Both the position numbers and the translations under genes were made by a program. The notes below the pieces were generated by a model. It was not told the DNA's origin. It saw only the letters and a list, made by a program, of their open reading frames with translations, and did not search any database. From assembly GCF_918698155.1 (NCBI RefSeq), contig NZ_CAKKLX010000023.1:1-64000 (forward strand): 64,000 nucleotides of DNA, in the 5' to 3' direction. Below, one piece after another: positions 7,904-17,846 of this stretch. This DNA comes from Roseomonas sp. CECT 9278. GTDB taxonomy: Bacteria; Pseudomonadota; Alphaproteobacteria; Acetobacterales; Acetobacteraceae. The first letter of the stretch is position 1, and every line of letters begins with the position of its first letter.

Positions 7904-9310
7904 CTACCGCTGCAGCGCCTGCACGATTTCCTGCGTGACCTTCTTCGCATCCCCGAACAGCATCATCGTGTTCGGGCGGAAGAACAGCTCGTTGTCCACG
8001 CCGGCGTAGCCCGATGCCATGCCGCGCTTGATGAAGAAGACCGTCTTGGCCTTCTCCACGTCCAGGATCGGCATGCCGTAGATGGCCGACGACTTGTCGG
8101 TCTTGGCGGCAGGGTTGGTCACATCGTTCGCCCCGATCACGAAGGCCACGTCGGCATCGGCGAATTCGGGGTTGATCTCCTCGAGCTCGTGCACCTCGTC
8201 ATAGGGCACGTTCGCCTCGGCCAGCAGCACGTTCATGTGCCCGGGCATGCGGCCGGCCACCGGATGGATGGCGTAGGAAATCTCCACGCCCTCCTTCTTC
8301 AGCAGGTCGGCCATTTCGCGCAGCACCTGCTGCGCCTGCGCCACCGCCATGCCGTAGCCCGGCACCACGATGATCTTCTGCGCGTTCTTCATCATGTAGG
8401 CGGCGTCTTCCGGCGAACCCGCCTTCACCGGCGGCCGGTCGGCATTGTCGCCGCCCGGCCCCGCCACGCCGCCATCGGACCCGAACCCGCCCAGCAGCAC
8501 GTTGATGATGCTGCGGTTCATCCCCTTGCACATGATGTAGGACAGGATGGCACCCGAGGCACCGACCAGCGCGCCCGTCACGATCAGCAGCAGGTTGCCG
8601 ATGGTGAAGCCGATGCCCGCCGCCGCCCAGCCCGAATAGCTGTTCAGCATGGACACAACCACCGGCATGTCCGCCCCGCCGATCGGGATGATCAGCAGGA
8701 AGCCCAGCGCGAAGGACAGCAGCGCGATCGCCCAGAACAGGATGCCCCAGCCGGTGATCACGAACAGCAGCACCAGCAGCGCCAGCACGCCGCCCAGGAT
8801 GGCGTTCAGCTTGTGCTGGTTCTCGAAGGTGATCGGCGCGCCCGACATGCGCCCATCCAGCTTCAGGAACGCGATGACCGAGCCCGAGAAGGTGATGGCG
8901 CCGATCGCGAGCCCCAGCGACATCTCGATCAGCGACACCGCCTTGATGTTGCCGCGGATGCCGATGCCGAAGCTCTCCGGCGAATAGAAGGCCGCCGCGG
9001 CGACGAACACCGCCGCCATGCCGACCAGGCTGTGGAAGGCCGCCACCAGCTGCGGCAGCGACGTCATCTGGATGCGCTGCGCCAGCACCGTGCCGGCGGT
9101 GCCGCCGATGGCCAGGCCGGCCACGATCAGCATGAAGCCGCCGAAGTCGATGCCGCCCTTGAAGATGGTCGCGAAGATCGCGATCCCCATCCCGATCATG
9201 CCATACAGGTTGCCCTTCTGGCTGGTCTCGGGGTGGCTCAGGCCGCGCAGGGCCAGGATGAACAGGACCGATGCCGCAAGGTAGGCAATGGTCGAGAGCG
9301 TCGTGCCCAT
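7904..9310 (-). CDS. pntB: NAD(P)(+) transhydrogenase, beta subunit
   Basis: The 468-residue protein has about nine membrane helices in its N-terminal 270 residues. A soluble NADP(H)-binding domain (dIII) follows, with the VVPGYGMAVAQAQ fingerprint, AIHPVAGRMPGHMNVLLAEA and VIGANDVTNPAA. With PntAA and PntAB it uses the proton-motive force to drive hydride transfer from NADH to NADP+, supplying NADPH. It is the third gene of the operon, four bases after pntAB. Confidence 0.95.
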   Translation of the reverse strand: MGTTLSTIAYLAASVLFILALRGLSHPETSQKGNLYGMIGMGIAIFATIFKGGIDFGGFMLIVAGLAIGGTAGTVLAQRIQMTSLPQLVAAFHSLVGMAAVFVAAAAFYSPESFGIGIRGNIKAVSLIEMSLGLAIGAITFSGSVIAFLKLDGRMSGAPITFENQHKLNAILGGVLALLVLLFVITGWGILFWAIALLSFALGFLLIIPIGGADMPVVVSMLNSYSGWAAAGIGFTIGNLLLIVTGALVGASGAILSYIMCKGMNRSIINVLLGGFGSDGGVAGPGGDNADRPPVKAGSPEDAAYMMKNAQKIIVVPGYGMAVAQAQQVLREMADLLKKEGVEISYAIHPVAGRMPGHMNVLLAEANVPYDEVHELEEINPEFADADVAFVIGANDVTNPAAKTDKSSAIYGMPILDVEKAKTVFFIKRGMASGYAGVDNELFFRPNTMMLFGDAKKVTQEIVQALQR

Positions 9311-9314
9311 GGCG

Positions 9315-9710
9315 TCAGCTCCCCTTCTTCTTGAACATCGCGAGCATGCGTCGCGTCACCATGAAGCCGCCGAAGATGTTCACCGCGGCCAGCGTCACGC
9401 CCAGGAAGCCGAAGGTGCGCGCCACGCCGCTTTCCGCGTGCCCAGCAGCCAGGATGGCACCCACCACGATCACCGAGGAGATCGCATTGGTCACGCCCAT
9501 CAGCGGCGAATGCAGCGCGGGCGTGACGTTCCACACCACGTGGTAGCCCACGAAGCAGGCCAGCAGGAAAATGGTCAGCAGGTACAGGAAGGGCGAGATC
9601 GCCTCGGCCGCCGGCGCCGCGGCTTCCGCCATGCGGCGCGCGGTATCGGCCAGGGCCGCGGCGCGTTCGGCGATGGTCTGCGCCTCGTTCGCGATCTGGG
9701 TCGGGTTCAT
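9315..9710 (-). CDS. pntAB: NAD(P)(+) transhydrogenase, alpha subunit part 2 (membrane)
   Basis: The 131-residue protein is the membrane part of a split alpha subunit. An Ala-rich N-terminal amphipathic stretch is followed by three hydrophobic helices, with [20 protein letters not shown] as the family signature. It ends in a Lys-rich tail (MFKKKGS). In organisms such as E. coli this segment is fused to the nucleotide-binding part; the split arrangement seen here is usual in alphaproteobacteria. It lies five bases after pntAA. Confidence 0.93.
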   Translation of the reverse strand: MNPTQIANEAQTIAERAAALADTARRMAEAAAPAAEAISPFLYLLTIFLLACFVGYHVVWNVTPALHSPLMGVTNAISSVIVVGAILAAGHAESGVARTFGFLGVTLAAVNIFGGFMVTRRMLAMFKKKGS

Positions 9711-9715
9711 CTGGC

Positions 9716-10840
9716 TCAGCCCCCCTGCGCCTGCATCAGCGGATGGACCACGGCGCCGCCGCGGGTCAGCGTGACGCCCTTCACGATGTCGTCGTCCTCG
9801 GGCAGCTTCGGCGCGCGCGCTTCCTTGTCCCAGAAGGTGGTCAGGAAGGTCAGCAGGTTGCGCGCATACAGCGCGGACGCCGCCGCCGGCAAACGCCCGG
9901 GCCAGTTGGTGAAGCCCAGGATCTTCACGCCATTGGCCGTCACGAACAGCTCGCCCGGCTTGGTCAGCGCGCAGTTGCCGCCGGCATCGGCGGCGATGTC
10001 CACGATCACGCTGCCCGGCTTCATCGATTCGACCATGGCGGCGGTGACCAGCGTGGGCGCGCGGCGCCCCTGCACCAGCGCGGTGCAGACGACCACGTCC
10101 TGCTTGGCGATATGCGCGGCCACGACTTCGGCCTGCTTGGCGTAGAATTCCGCGCTCAACTGCTTCGCGTAGCCGCCGGCCGTCTGCGCCGCCTTGCTCT
10201 CCTCGTCCTCGTAGCCGACGAAGGACGCACCCAGCGACTTGATCTCTTCCTTCGCCGCCGGCCGCACGTCGGTGGCGGAGACGCGCCCGCCGAGCCGCCG
10301 CGCCGTCGCGATGGCCTGCAGCCCCGCGACACCCGCGCCCATGATGAAGGCATTCGCGGCGGGCACCGTGCCGGCCGCCGTCATCATCATCGGGAAGCCG
10401 CGGTCATACGCACCCGCGCCCTCGATCACCGCGCGATAGCCCGCCAGGTTGGCCTGGGAGGACAGCACGTCCATCGACTGCGCGCGAGTGATGCGCGGCA
10501 GCAATTCCATGGAGCACGCATCCACGCCCGCCGCCGCATAGGCCGCCGCGGCCGCCGCATCGGCGCCCAGCGTGCCGATCAGCAGCGCGCCGCGCGGCAG
10601 CGGCGCCTCGGGCGCGCGCACCACCAGCACGATGCCCGCCCCGTCCAGCGCGGCGGCGGCATCGGCGGCGATGGTCGCGCCCGCCTCGGCATAGGCGCTG
10701 TCGATGAAGCCGGATGCCAGGCCCGCGCCCGCCTCCACCGCCACATCCAGCCCGAGACCGATGTATTTCTTCACCGTCTCGGGTGTCGCGGCGACGCGGG
10801 TTTCCCCGCCGCGCCATTCCTTCAGGACCGCCACACGCAT
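9716..10840 (-). CDS. pntAA: NAD(P)(+) transhydrogenase, alpha subunit part 1 (NAD-binding)
   Basis: The 374-residue soluble NAD(H)-binding domain (dI) is related to alanine dehydrogenase. It has [20 protein letters not shown] at the start, the mobile-loop region, and the dinucleotide fold [17 protein letters not shown] with [13 protein letters not shown] following. The frame is open further upstream to 10951, but the Met at 10840 begins the conserved family N-terminus. It is the first gene of the pnt operon. Confidence 0.94.
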   Translation of the reverse strand: MRVAVLKEWRGGETRVAATPETVKKYIGLGLDVAVEAGAGLASGFIDSAYAEAGATIAADAAAALDGAGIVLVVRAPEAPLPRGALLIGTLGADAAAAAAYAAAGVDACSMELLPRITRAQSMDVLSSQANLAGYRAVIEGAGAYDRGFPMMMTAAGTVPAANAFIMGAGVAGLQAIATARRLGGRVSATDVRPAAKEEIKSLGASFVGYEDEESKAAQTAGGYAKQLSAEFYAKQAEVVAAHIAKQDVVVCTALVQGRRAPTLVTAAMVESMKPGSVIVDIAADAGGNCALTKPGELFVTANGVKILGFTNWPGRLPAAASALYARNLLTFLTTFWDKEARAPKLPEDDDIVKGVTLTRGGAVVHPLMQAQGG

Positions 10841-10913
10841 TCGGAGATACCCCCACGCGCCACTATGATGCAGCGCAACTACAAGCGGGACGGCGGGCTG
10901 TCCAGCGTCGATC

Positions 10914-10942
10914 CCGTGGCCGGCGCGGCGCGCCGGCCACGG
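10914..10942. repeat. 13-bp-stem palindrome upstream of pntAA
   Basis: A perfect stem (10914-10926 with 10930-10942, loop GGC) contains arms with TGGCCGGCG/CGCCGGCCA. The same arm core occurs in the terminator at 1908-1936. There is no T tract, so termination is not obvious. Confidence 0.6.
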
Positions 10943-11000
10943 CGCCAGCACGGGCCCGGGGCCGGGAATTTCAAGACCGGTGGCGAAGACGCAACCGCTT

Positions 11001-11025
11001 GTCCGGCGCGCGTGGCGCGCCGGAC
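11001..11025 (-). terminator. Possible terminator after the ABC1 kinase gene
   Basis: An 11-bp perfect stem (11001-11011 with 11015-11025, loop GTG) lies four bases beyond the kinase stop. It has no T run on the minus strand, so its strength is doubtful. Confidence 0.4.
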
Positions 11026-11029
11026 ACGG

Positions 11030-12409
11030 TCAGCCGGGCGGATGCGGATCCGGCAACCCCGCCTCCGCCAGCGCCACGCGCTGCTTCTCCGCCAGCACCT
11101 GCACATCGAAGCCCTGGATCAGCTCCTGGAACAGCTCATGCCAGTTCAGCCTGGCGCCGAGCCGCAGGAACACCGACCCCAGCCCGATCGCCGCGCGGTC
11201 CATCAGCGGAAACTCCCGCGGCACCCGCACGCCCCCGGTGCGCTTCAGCCCCGCATGCACCTGCTCCGCGATCCGCCGCCCCACCTGCGGGTCGTCATCC
11301 AGCTGGATCGGCCGCACCGCGTCGTCCAGCAGCGGCTCGTACAAAAACTTCGCCCAGATATTCAGCACCTCGATCGTCTCGCGAGAGAGGTTCTTGAACC
11401 CCCAGATCCGATACGCCTCGGCCGCCTTGTCGAAGTCCCCGTCGCGGATCGCCTCGAACAGCATGATCACGCCGCCGATGAAGGATGGCGGGAAGATCCG
11501 CACCACCCCGAAATCGAGCAGGTTGATCCCCCAGCCGCCATTCTCCGGCATGTCCGACCGCACCTGGTAGTTGCCGAGGTGCGGGTCGCCATGGATCACG
11601 CCATAGCCGTACAGCGGCACATACCAGGCGCGGAACAGCGCGCGGGCATAGGCGTTGCGCTCCTCCAGCGGCGGGTCCTCGTCGATGCGCGCCTGGATGG
11701 CGCGGCCATCGAGCCAGGTCATGGTCAGCAGCCGCCGCGTCGACAGGTCATCGACCGGCGTGGGCACGCGCACGCCCGGCACGCCGGCCAGCATCTTCGC
11801 ATAGAGCCGCTGCTGCGCCGCCTCGCGCTTGTAGTCGAGCTCCTCGCGCAACCGGTCGGACAGCTCGATGAAGGCCTCCTCGTTCTCCAGCGTGCTGTCC
11901 ATGCGGCGGAAGACGGCGAGCGCCATCTTCAACTGGCGCAGGTCGGCTTCGACCACGCTCGCCATGTCCGGGTATTGCAGCTTGCACGCCACGCGCGTGC
12001 CGTCATGCAGCACGGCGCGATGCACCTGGCCCAGCGACGCCGCCGCAGCGGCCTCGTGCTCGAAGGACGCGAAGCGGGATTCCCAGGCCGGGCCAAGCTC
12101 CGTGCCCATGCGCCGCTTCACGAAGGGCCAGCCCATCGGCGGCGCATTCGCCTGCAGCGTCGCCAGTTCCTTGGCGTATTCCGGCGGCAGCGCGTCCGGC
12201 ACGGTGGACAGGAACTGCGCCACCTTCATCATCGGGCCCTTGAGCCCGCCCAGGATGGCCTTCAGGTCCTCGGCATGCGCCGCCTTGTCGGACTTCATGC
12301 CCAGGAAGCGCTGCCCGGCATAGCGCGCGGCGATGCCGCCGACAGCGCCGGAGGTGCGCAGCATCCGCCGCGCCTCCCCGAAGATGGTGCTGCCCTCGCG
12401 GTCAGCCAT
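11030..12409 (-). CDS. ABC1/AarF (UbiB-like) protein kinase-like protein
   Basis: The 459-residue protein belongs to the ABC1 atypical kinase family. It has the N-terminal KxGQ-like helix, here with Ala instead of Gly (MKVAQFLS). It also has the Ala-rich nucleotide loop (AAAAASLGQVHRA), the ATP-binding Lys in VACKLQYP, the catalytic loop HGDPHLGNY and the DFG metal motif. UbiB relatives support ubiquinone biosynthesis through ATPase activity on membranes; this subgroup may act on other lipids. The Met at 12409 is chosen because it overlaps the end of the upstream M3 peptidase gene by eight bases, implying one transcript. No C-terminal membrane helices are evident. Confidence 0.85.
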   Translation of the reverse strand: MADREGSTIFGEARRMLRTSGAVGGIAARYAGQRFLGMKSDKAAHAEDLKAILGGLKGPMMKVAQFLSTVPDALPPEYAKELATLQANAPPMGWPFVKRRMGTELGPAWESRFASFEHEAAAAASLGQVHRAVLHDGTRVACKLQYPDMASVVEADLRQLKMALAVFRRMDSTLENEEAFIELSDRLREELDYKREAAQQRLYAKMLAGVPGVRVPTPVDDLSTRRLLTMTWLDGRAIQARIDEDPPLEERNAYARALFRAWYVPLYGYGVIHGDPHLGNYQVRSDMPENGGWGINLLDFGVVRIFPPSFIGGVIMLFEAIRDGDFDKAAEAYRIWGFKNLSRETIEVLNIWAKFLYEPLLDDAVRPIQLDDDPQVGRRIAEQVHAGLKRTGGVRVPREFPLMDRAAIGLGSVFLRLGARLNWHELFQELIQGFDVQVLAEKQRVALAEAGLPDPHPPG

Positions 12410-14264
12410 CCGCGCGCTCCAGCTCGTCGTCGCGCGTCGCGCGCGCCAATTCATCGATAAAGCCCGAGATCACATCCAGCCCCTTCATCCAGAAGGCCGG
12501 GTCGGCCGCGTTCAGGCCGAAGGGTGCGAGCAGTTCCTGGTGCCGCTTGGTGCCGCCGGCGCGCAGCATGTCCAGGTACTTCGCCTCGAAATCCTGCACC
12601 CCGCCCTCGCCGAACACGCCATAGAGCGCATTCACCAGGCAATCCCCGAAGGCATAGGCGTAGACATAGAAGGGCGAGTGCACGAAGTGCGGGATATAGG
12701 CCCAGTAAACGCCGTAATCCGGGGTGAAGTCGAAGGCCGGGCCCAGGCTTTCCACCTGCACCTGCATCCACAATTCGGCGATGCGCTCGCTGCTGAGTTC
12801 GCCCTTGCGCCGTTCGTCGTGCAGCAGCGTCTCGAAGCGGTAGAAGGCGACCTGGCGGACCACCGTGTTCAGCATGTCCTCGACCTTGCCGGCCAGCATG
12901 GCGCGGCGGCGGCGGGGATCAGCCTCGGCATCCAGCACGGCGCGGAAGGTCAGCATCTCGCCGAACACGGACGCGGTTTCCGCCAGGGTCAGCGGCGTCG
13001 AGGACATCAGGTAGCCCTGCCCGGCCGCCAGCACCTGGTGCACGCCATGGCCCAGCTCATGCGCCAGCGTCATCACGTCGCGCGGCTTGCCGTGATAGTT
13101 CAGCAGCAGGTACGGGTGCGCGCTGGGCACGGTCGGGTGGGCGAAGGCGCCGGACGCCTTGCCCGGCCGAAGTGCGGCGTCGATCCACGGCTTGTCGAAG
13201 AAGCGCCGGCCGATCTGCGCCAGTTCCGGGCTGAAGGCGGCGTAGGAATTCAGCACGCGCTCCACCGCCTCGGGCCAGGGCACCAGGCGGTCATCCTCGT
13301 CCGGCAGCGGGGCGTTGCGGTCCCAGTGCTGCAGCTTCTCCAGCCCCAGCCACTTCGCCTTCATGCCGTAGTAGCGGTGCGACAGCCGCGGGAAGGACTG
13401 GCGGACGGCGCTGACCAGCGCATCCACCACCTCGTCCTCGACCATGTTCGACCGGTTCCGGTAGGACCCCGGGCGCGGGTAGTGGCGCCAGGTATCCTCG
13501 ATCTCCTTGTCCTTCAGCAGCGTGTTCGTGATCAGCGTGAACAGCCGCGCGCGTTCGCCGAAGGCGGCCGAGACACCTTCGGCCGCCGCCGCCCGCACCG
13601 CGCGGTCGCGGTCCGACAGGCGGTTCAGCGCGGCGGAGACGGTCAGTTCCTCGCCCCCCACCGGCACCTTCATGGTGGCGATGGTCTCATCGAACAGCCG
13701 CACCCAGGCGGACCGCCCGGCCACTTCCTTCTCATGCAGCAGCTTCTCGGATTCGTCACTCAGCTGGTGCGGGCGGAACACCCGCAGGTCGCGCAGCCAG
13801 GGCCGCCAATGCGCCAGCGCCGCCGACCCGCCGACCTTCTTCTCCAGCGCGTGGTCCTCCAGCCGGTTCAACTCCAGCGTGAAGAACAGCAGGTGGGTGG
13901 AGATGGTCGTCACCCGCTCCTGGATGGTCTGGTAGAAGCGGCCATTCGCCGCGTCCTGCGCGTCGCCGGAAAACACCAGCCCGGCATAGGACGACACGCG
14001 CCCGAGGCCTTCCCACATCGCCTCGTATTCGCCGATCGCCTGCGCCAGCGCGTCGCCGCTCAGTGCCCCCAGCTTGCCCGCCAGCCGCGCCTCATAGGCG
14101 CGCGCCTCGCGCTCGATCCGGTCGAGGTCGGCGGCCAGGCGCGGGTCGTCCGGCGCGGCATAGAGGTCGGACAGGTCCCATACCGGCAGCGCGCCAGGCG
14201 CGGCTGCGGCATCGAGGGGGGCGCGGAGCGGGGTCGGCAGATGGGTTCTGGTCACGTTGCCCAT
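12402..14264 (-). CDS. pepF: M3-family oligoendopeptidase (PepF-like)
   Basis: The 620-residue zinc peptidase has the HEXXH site in LAHELGHGVHQ around residue 397. The downstream Glu ligand lies in the TLAETASVFGEM region, followed by the substrate-binding YAYAFGDCLVNALY segment. This matches the pepF/M3 family, which cleaves short cytosolic peptides. Length and layout are normal. The Met at 14264 fits the family N-terminus (VWDLSDLY); the open frame upstream of it is shadow sequence. It overlaps the following kinase gene by eight bases. Confidence 0.92.
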   Translation of the reverse strand: MGNVTRTHLPTPLRAPLDAAAAPGALPVWDLSDLYAAPDDPRLAADLDRIEREARAYEARLAGKLGALSGDALAQAIGEYEAMWEGLGRVSSYAGLVFSGDAQDAANGRFYQTIQERVTTISTHLLFFTLELNRLEDHALEKKVGGSAALAHWRPWLRDLRVFRPHQLSDESEKLLHEKEVAGRSAWVRLFDETIATMKVPVGGEELTVSAALNRLSDRDRAVRAAAAEGVSAAFGERARLFTLITNTLLKDKEIEDTWRHYPRPGSYRNRSNMVEDEVVDALVSAVRQSFPRLSHRYYGMKAKWLGLEKLQHWDRNAPLPDEDDRLVPWPEAVERVLNSYAAFSPELAQIGRRFFDKPWIDAALRPGKASGAFAHPTVPSAHPYLLLNYHGKPRDVMTLAHELGHGVHQVLAAGQGYLMSSTPLTLAETASVFGEMLTFRAVLDAEADPRRRRAMLAGKVEDMLNTVVRQVAFYRFETLLHDERRKGELSSERIAELWMQVQVESLGPAFDFTPDYGVYWAYIPHFVHSPFYVYAYAFGDCLVNALYGVFGEGGVQDFEAKYLDMLRAGGTKRHQELLAPFGLNAADPAFWMKGLDVISGFIDELARATRDDELERADG

Positions 14265-14340
14265 ATAGGCCAATCGAGGGCTTGGCCAAGCGTCGCCGCC
14301 ACACCACCATGCGACCGGGACGCCGAACTGGGGAGAATCC

Positions 14341-16065
14341 ATGCCGTACACGCCGGGCCGCTGGCCGACCTTGCCGGCCATGATGCTGTCCCGCGCGGCG
14401 GAATGGGCCGACCGGCCGCTGTTCCGCCATTGGCATGGCGGCGCCTGGCAGTCGCTGAAATGGGGCGACTTCGCGGTGCAAGTGGCGTCCGTCGCCGCCT
14501 TCCTGCGCGCCCGCGGCATCGCAGCGGGCGACCGCGTGCTGCTGGTCAGCGAAAACCGCCCCGAATTCCCGATCGCCGACACCGCCATCATGGCGATCGG
14601 CGCGGTGACGGTACCGACCTACACCACCAACCTGGCGGGCGACCACGCGCATATCCTGCGCGATTCCGGCGCGCGCGCGGCCATCGTCTCGACCCGCAGG
14701 CTGGCCGAGAAGGTGCTGGAGGGCGCCGCGCTCGCCAATGGCCTGGACCTGCTGGTGTGCTGCGAGGATCCGCCCAGCGCCGCGGGCCTGGCCGGCCACG
14801 CCTGGGCCGAGGCCATCGCCACCGCCGGCGACCCCGCCGCGCTGGCCGCCGAGGCCGAGCAGATCAGCCCCGAGGCGATCGCCTGCCTGATCTACACCTC
14901 CGGCACCGGCGGCCTGCCCAAGGGGGTCATGCTGCCGCACCGCGCGCTGCTGGCGAACCGCGACGGCGTCGCACCCCTGGCCGAACGGCTCGGCCTGTCG
15001 GGCAAGTGCTATTTGTCCTTCCTGCCGCTGTCGCATTCCTACGAGCACACGGTGGGCGGCTTCCTGCTCCCGTCGCTGGGCCTGGAAGTTGTCTACTCGC
15101 GCGGCGCCGACCGCCTCTCCCACGAGCTGGCCGAGATCCAGCCCGCCGTCATCACCGCCGTGCCCCGCCTGTTCGAGGTGCTGCGCGGGCGCATCCTGGC
15201 GGGGCTGGAGAAGGAAACACCGTTCAAGCGCCGGCTGTTCGACCGCGCGGTGGAACTCGGCTTGCGGCGGATGGACGGCCCGCCGCTCGGGATGCTGGAG
15301 CGCATCCAGGATGCCGTGCTCGACAGGCTGGTGCGCGAGAAGACCCGTGCGCGCTTCGGCGGGACGTTGCAGGCGATGGTCTCGGGCGGCGCGCGGCTCG
15401 ATCCCGACCTGTCGGGCTTCTTCATCGCATTGGGCCTGCCGGTCATCCAGGGCTATGGGCAGACCGAGGCCGGCCCCGTGGTCAGCGTGAACCTGCCCTG
15501 GGACAACCACCGCACCACCGTCGGCCCGCCGCTCAAGGGCGTGGCGCTTCGCATCGCCGAGGATGGCGAGGTGCTGGTCCAGGGCGACCTGGTGATGACC
15601 GGCTATTGGGCCAATCCCGACGCCACCGCCGCGGCGCTGAAGCCCATCGCGGGCGCGCCCGGGGACTGGCTGCACACCGGCGATGTCGGCGTGCTGGAGG
15701 ACGGCCGCCTGCGCATCACCGACCGCAAGCGGGACTTCATCAAGACGCTGGGCGGCGACATGGTCAGCCCCGCCAAGATCGAATCCCTACTGATGGCCGA
15801 ACCCGAAATCCACCAGGCGCTGGTCGCCGGCGAGGGCAAGCCCGCGCTGGTCGCGCTGATCGTCCCCGCCGACGGCATGGCGGAGAAGATCGGCGACGCC
15901 GTGCGCCGCGTGAACGGCAAGCTGCCGACCATCGAGCGCGTGCGGCACTTCGCGGCGACCGAGCCCTTCACCATCGAGAACGGGCTGCTGACGCCGACGA
16001 TGAAGGTGAAGCGAAGGGTTGTGATCGAGGAGCGGCGGGCGGCGATCGAGGCGCTGTCGGGCTGA
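14341..16065 (+). CDS. AMP-dependent acyl-CoA synthetase (long-chain type)
   Basis: The 574-residue enzyme of the ANL superfamily activates a carboxylic acid as acyl-AMP and transfers it to CoA. Visible motifs are the phosphate loop YTSGTGGLPKGVML (Gly replacing the usual second Thr), GYGQTEAGPVVSVN, WLHTGDVG, and DRKRDFIKTLGG. The hinge and C-terminal lid are present, but the C-terminal Lys region is short. A GGGGAG ribosome site precedes the ATG. Its strand-mate downstream is a CoA transferase, suggesting acyl-CoA metabolism. The chain-length preference cannot be read from the sequence. Confidence 0.88.
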   Translation: MPYTPGRWPTLPAMMLSRAAEWADRPLFRHWHGGAWQSLKWGDFAVQVASVAAFLRARGIAAGDRVLLVSENRPEFPIADTAIMAIGAVTVPTYTTNLAGDHAHILRDSGARAAIVSTRRLAEKVLEGAALANGLDLLVCCEDPPSAAGLAGHAWAEAIATAGDPAALAAEAEQISPEAIACLIYTSGTGGLPKGVMLPHRALLANRDGVAPLAERLGLSGKCYLSFLPLSHSYEHTVGGFLLPSLGLEVVYSRGADRLSHELAEIQPAVITAVPRLFEVLRGRILAGLEKETPFKRRLFDRAVELGLRRMDGPPLGMLERIQDAVLDRLVREKTRARFGGTLQAMVSGGARLDPDLSGFFIALGLPVIQGYGQTEAGPVVSVNLPWDNHRTTVGPPLKGVALRIAEDGEVLVQGDLVMTGYWANPDATAAALKPIAGAPGDWLHTGDVGVLEDGRLRITDRKRDFIKTLGGDMVSPAKIESLLMAEPEIHQALVAGEGKPALVALIVPADGMAEKIGDAVRRVNGKLPTIERVRHFAATEPFTIENGLLTPTMKVKRRVVIEERRAAIEALSG

Positions 16066-16240
16066 CCCGCGCCGACCACGCGCCCCGGATGGCCGGCAGC
16101 CCGCGCGGACTCTTCGCGCCGCCGAAAACGATGGCCCGGCCCGTCAACCCTTCGGAAGCCCGGACGCCTCCAGGATGGCGCCATCGGCCATCACGCCTGG
16201 CCGGCGCCACGACGCCGCGCAGGCGCGCCGGGAGACCGCC

Positions 16241-16399
16241 ATGGGGCATCTGGAAACGCTCGCGCTGGCGATCGCCGGCGTCGCGGGCCTCTGGGCCGTC
16301 GCCCGCAGGCTGGGCGATGCGCTGGAGCGCCTGGCCGATGCGCTGGATCGCCTCGAAGACGGCGCCGCTTCGGAATCCTCCCGCACCGGACGGCGATAG
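16241..16399 (+). CDS. Small possible membrane protein
   Basis: This 52-residue frame has a good ribosome site (GGGAG at 16230-16234, six bases before ATG). A hydrophobic segment (LALAIAGVAGLWAVA) is followed by an amphipathic helix with a regular Leu/Arg/Asp pattern. It lies between the acyl-CoA synthetase and CoA transferase genes on the same strand. In such GC-rich DNA a frame this short can be accidental, so it is listed with reserve. Confidence 0.4.
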   Translation: MGHLETLALAIAGVAGLWAVARRLGDALERLADALDRLEDGAASESSRTGRR

Positions 16400-16463
16400 A
16401 CCGGCTGCGCCCGTCGGGGCCGGCACCCTGGACGGCGCGCCCCGTCAGCGCGACGCTGCCCAC

Positions 16464-17846
16464 ATGCGCCCCCATCCCGACACTGCCTTGCGCGACCTCT
16501 GGACCCTTGCCGGCTTGCGGGACATGCCGCCGGTCGGGCTGCACGGCACCGACCCCTGCCAGCCCTCGACCTACGCCATCGGCACAGCGGCACTGGCCTC
16601 CATCGGCGCGACCGGCGCCGCAGCGGCGGCCATCCATGCCGCGCGCGGCGGCCCCGCGCAACGCGTCACAATCGACATCGCCCACGCACTCACAGAGTTC
16701 CACTCCGAACGCCACATGCACGTCCCCGGCGTCGAGGCGCATGACTGGGACGCCATCGCTGGCCTCTACCGCGCGGGAGACGGGCGCTGGATCCGCCTGC
16801 ACACCAACCACGAACACCACCGCGACGCGGTGCTGCGCGTGCTGGGCTGCGGCTACGACCGCGCCGAGGTCGCCGCCGCGCTGTCCACCTGGCACGCCGA
16901 AGCCGCCGAGACCGCGATCTACGACGCGGGCGGCGTCGCCACCATGACGCGCAGCCTGGCCGAATGGGCCGCCCACCCCGCCGGCATCGCCGCGGCGTCC
17001 CTGCCGCCGGTGCTGATCGAACGCATCGGCGACGCCCCGCCCACACCCCTGCCCCCGCTCGGCGCCCGGCCGCTCGAAGGCCTCCGCGTGCTCGACCTCA
17101 CCAAGGTCATCGCCGGCCCGGTCGCCGGGCGGACGCTCGCGGCGCATGGCGCCGAGGTGCTGCACATCAGCGCCGCCCACCTGCCCGCGCTGCCGGTGCT
17201 GGCGATGGACACCGGCCGCGGCAAGCGCACCGCCTTCATCGACCTGCGCGGGCAGGACGGGCGCGCCACGCTGCGCGGCCTGGCCGCCGGTGCCGACGTG
17301 TTCCTGCAAGGCTACCGCCCCGGCGCGATCGCGTCGCGCGGCTTCGCGCCGGCCGACCTCGCGGCGCTGAAGCCCGGGATCGTCTGCGTCTCGCTCTCCG
17401 CCTGGGGGCATTTTGGTCCTTGGGCAGGAAGGCGTGGCTTCGATTCCCTGGTGCAGAACGCCAACGGCATCAATGACGAGGAACGCATCGCCGCCGGCGA
17501 GGACAAGCCCCGGCCGCTGCCCTGCCAGGCGCTGGACCATGCCTCGGGCTACCTGCTGGCGTTGGGCGCGATGGCGGCGTTGCTGCGGCGGGCGGAGGAA
17601 GGCGGGTCGTGGCTGGTGCGCGTCTCGCTGGCGGGCACGGGGGAATGGATCAAGCGGCTGGGGCGGGTCGAGGGCGGGTTGGCGGCGCCGGGCATCGGCG
17701 ACGCGGCGAGGTTCCTGGAAGACAGCGACAGCGGCTTCGGGCGCATGACGGCGGTGCGGCACAGCGCGGGGATGTCGGGGACGCCGGCGCGGTGGGTGCT
17801 GCCGGCGGTGGGGTTGGGGAGCGATGCGGCCGAATGGTCGCGCTGA
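16464..17846 (+). CDS. CaiB/BaiF (class III) CoA transferase
   Basis: The 460-residue protein has the class III CoA transferase fold. The second half begins with LEGLRVLDLTKVIAGP and contains TAFIDLRGQDG, VFLQGYRPGAI and SLSAWGHFGPWAGRRGFDSL, all signature positions. The family normally uses a conserved Asp as the acyl acceptor; by position the best candidate is the Asp in VLAMDTGRGK, but this is not certain. It transfers CoA between carboxylic acids; the substrate is unknown. The start at 16464 was chosen because homologous-looking sequence begins there, although the frame is open far upstream. The acyl-CoA synthetase upstream is a plausible partner. Confidence 0.85.
   Translation: MRPHPDTALRDLWTLAGLRDMPPVGLHGTDPCQPSTYAIGTAALASIGATGAAAAAIHAARGGPAQRVTIDIAHALTEFHSERHMHVPGVEAHDWDAIAGLYRAGDGRWIRLHTNHEHHRDAVLRVLGCGYDRAEVAAALSTWHAEAAETAIYDAGGVATMTRSLAEWAAHPAGIAAASLPPVLIERIGDAPPTPLPPLGARPLEGLRVLDLTKVIAGPVAGRTLAAHGAEVLHISAAHLPALPVLAMDTGRGKRTAFIDLRGQDGRATLRGLAAGADVFLQGYRPGAIASRGFAPADLAALKPGIVCVSLSAWGHFGPWAGRRGFDSLVQNANGINDEERIAAGEDKPRPLPCQALDHASGYLLALGAMAALLRRAEEGGSWLVRVSLAGTGEWIKRLGRVEGGLAAPGIGDAARFLEDSDSGFGRMTAVRHSAGMSGTPARWVLPAVGLGSDAAEWSR

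Noticed and set aside
12333-16463. Very long open frame leading into the CoA transferase gene
   Set aside because: The upstream 1,370 codons are His/Arg/Gln/Gly-rich antisense or off-frame sequence over the M3 peptidase and synthetase genes; only the part from 16464 shows a protein family.
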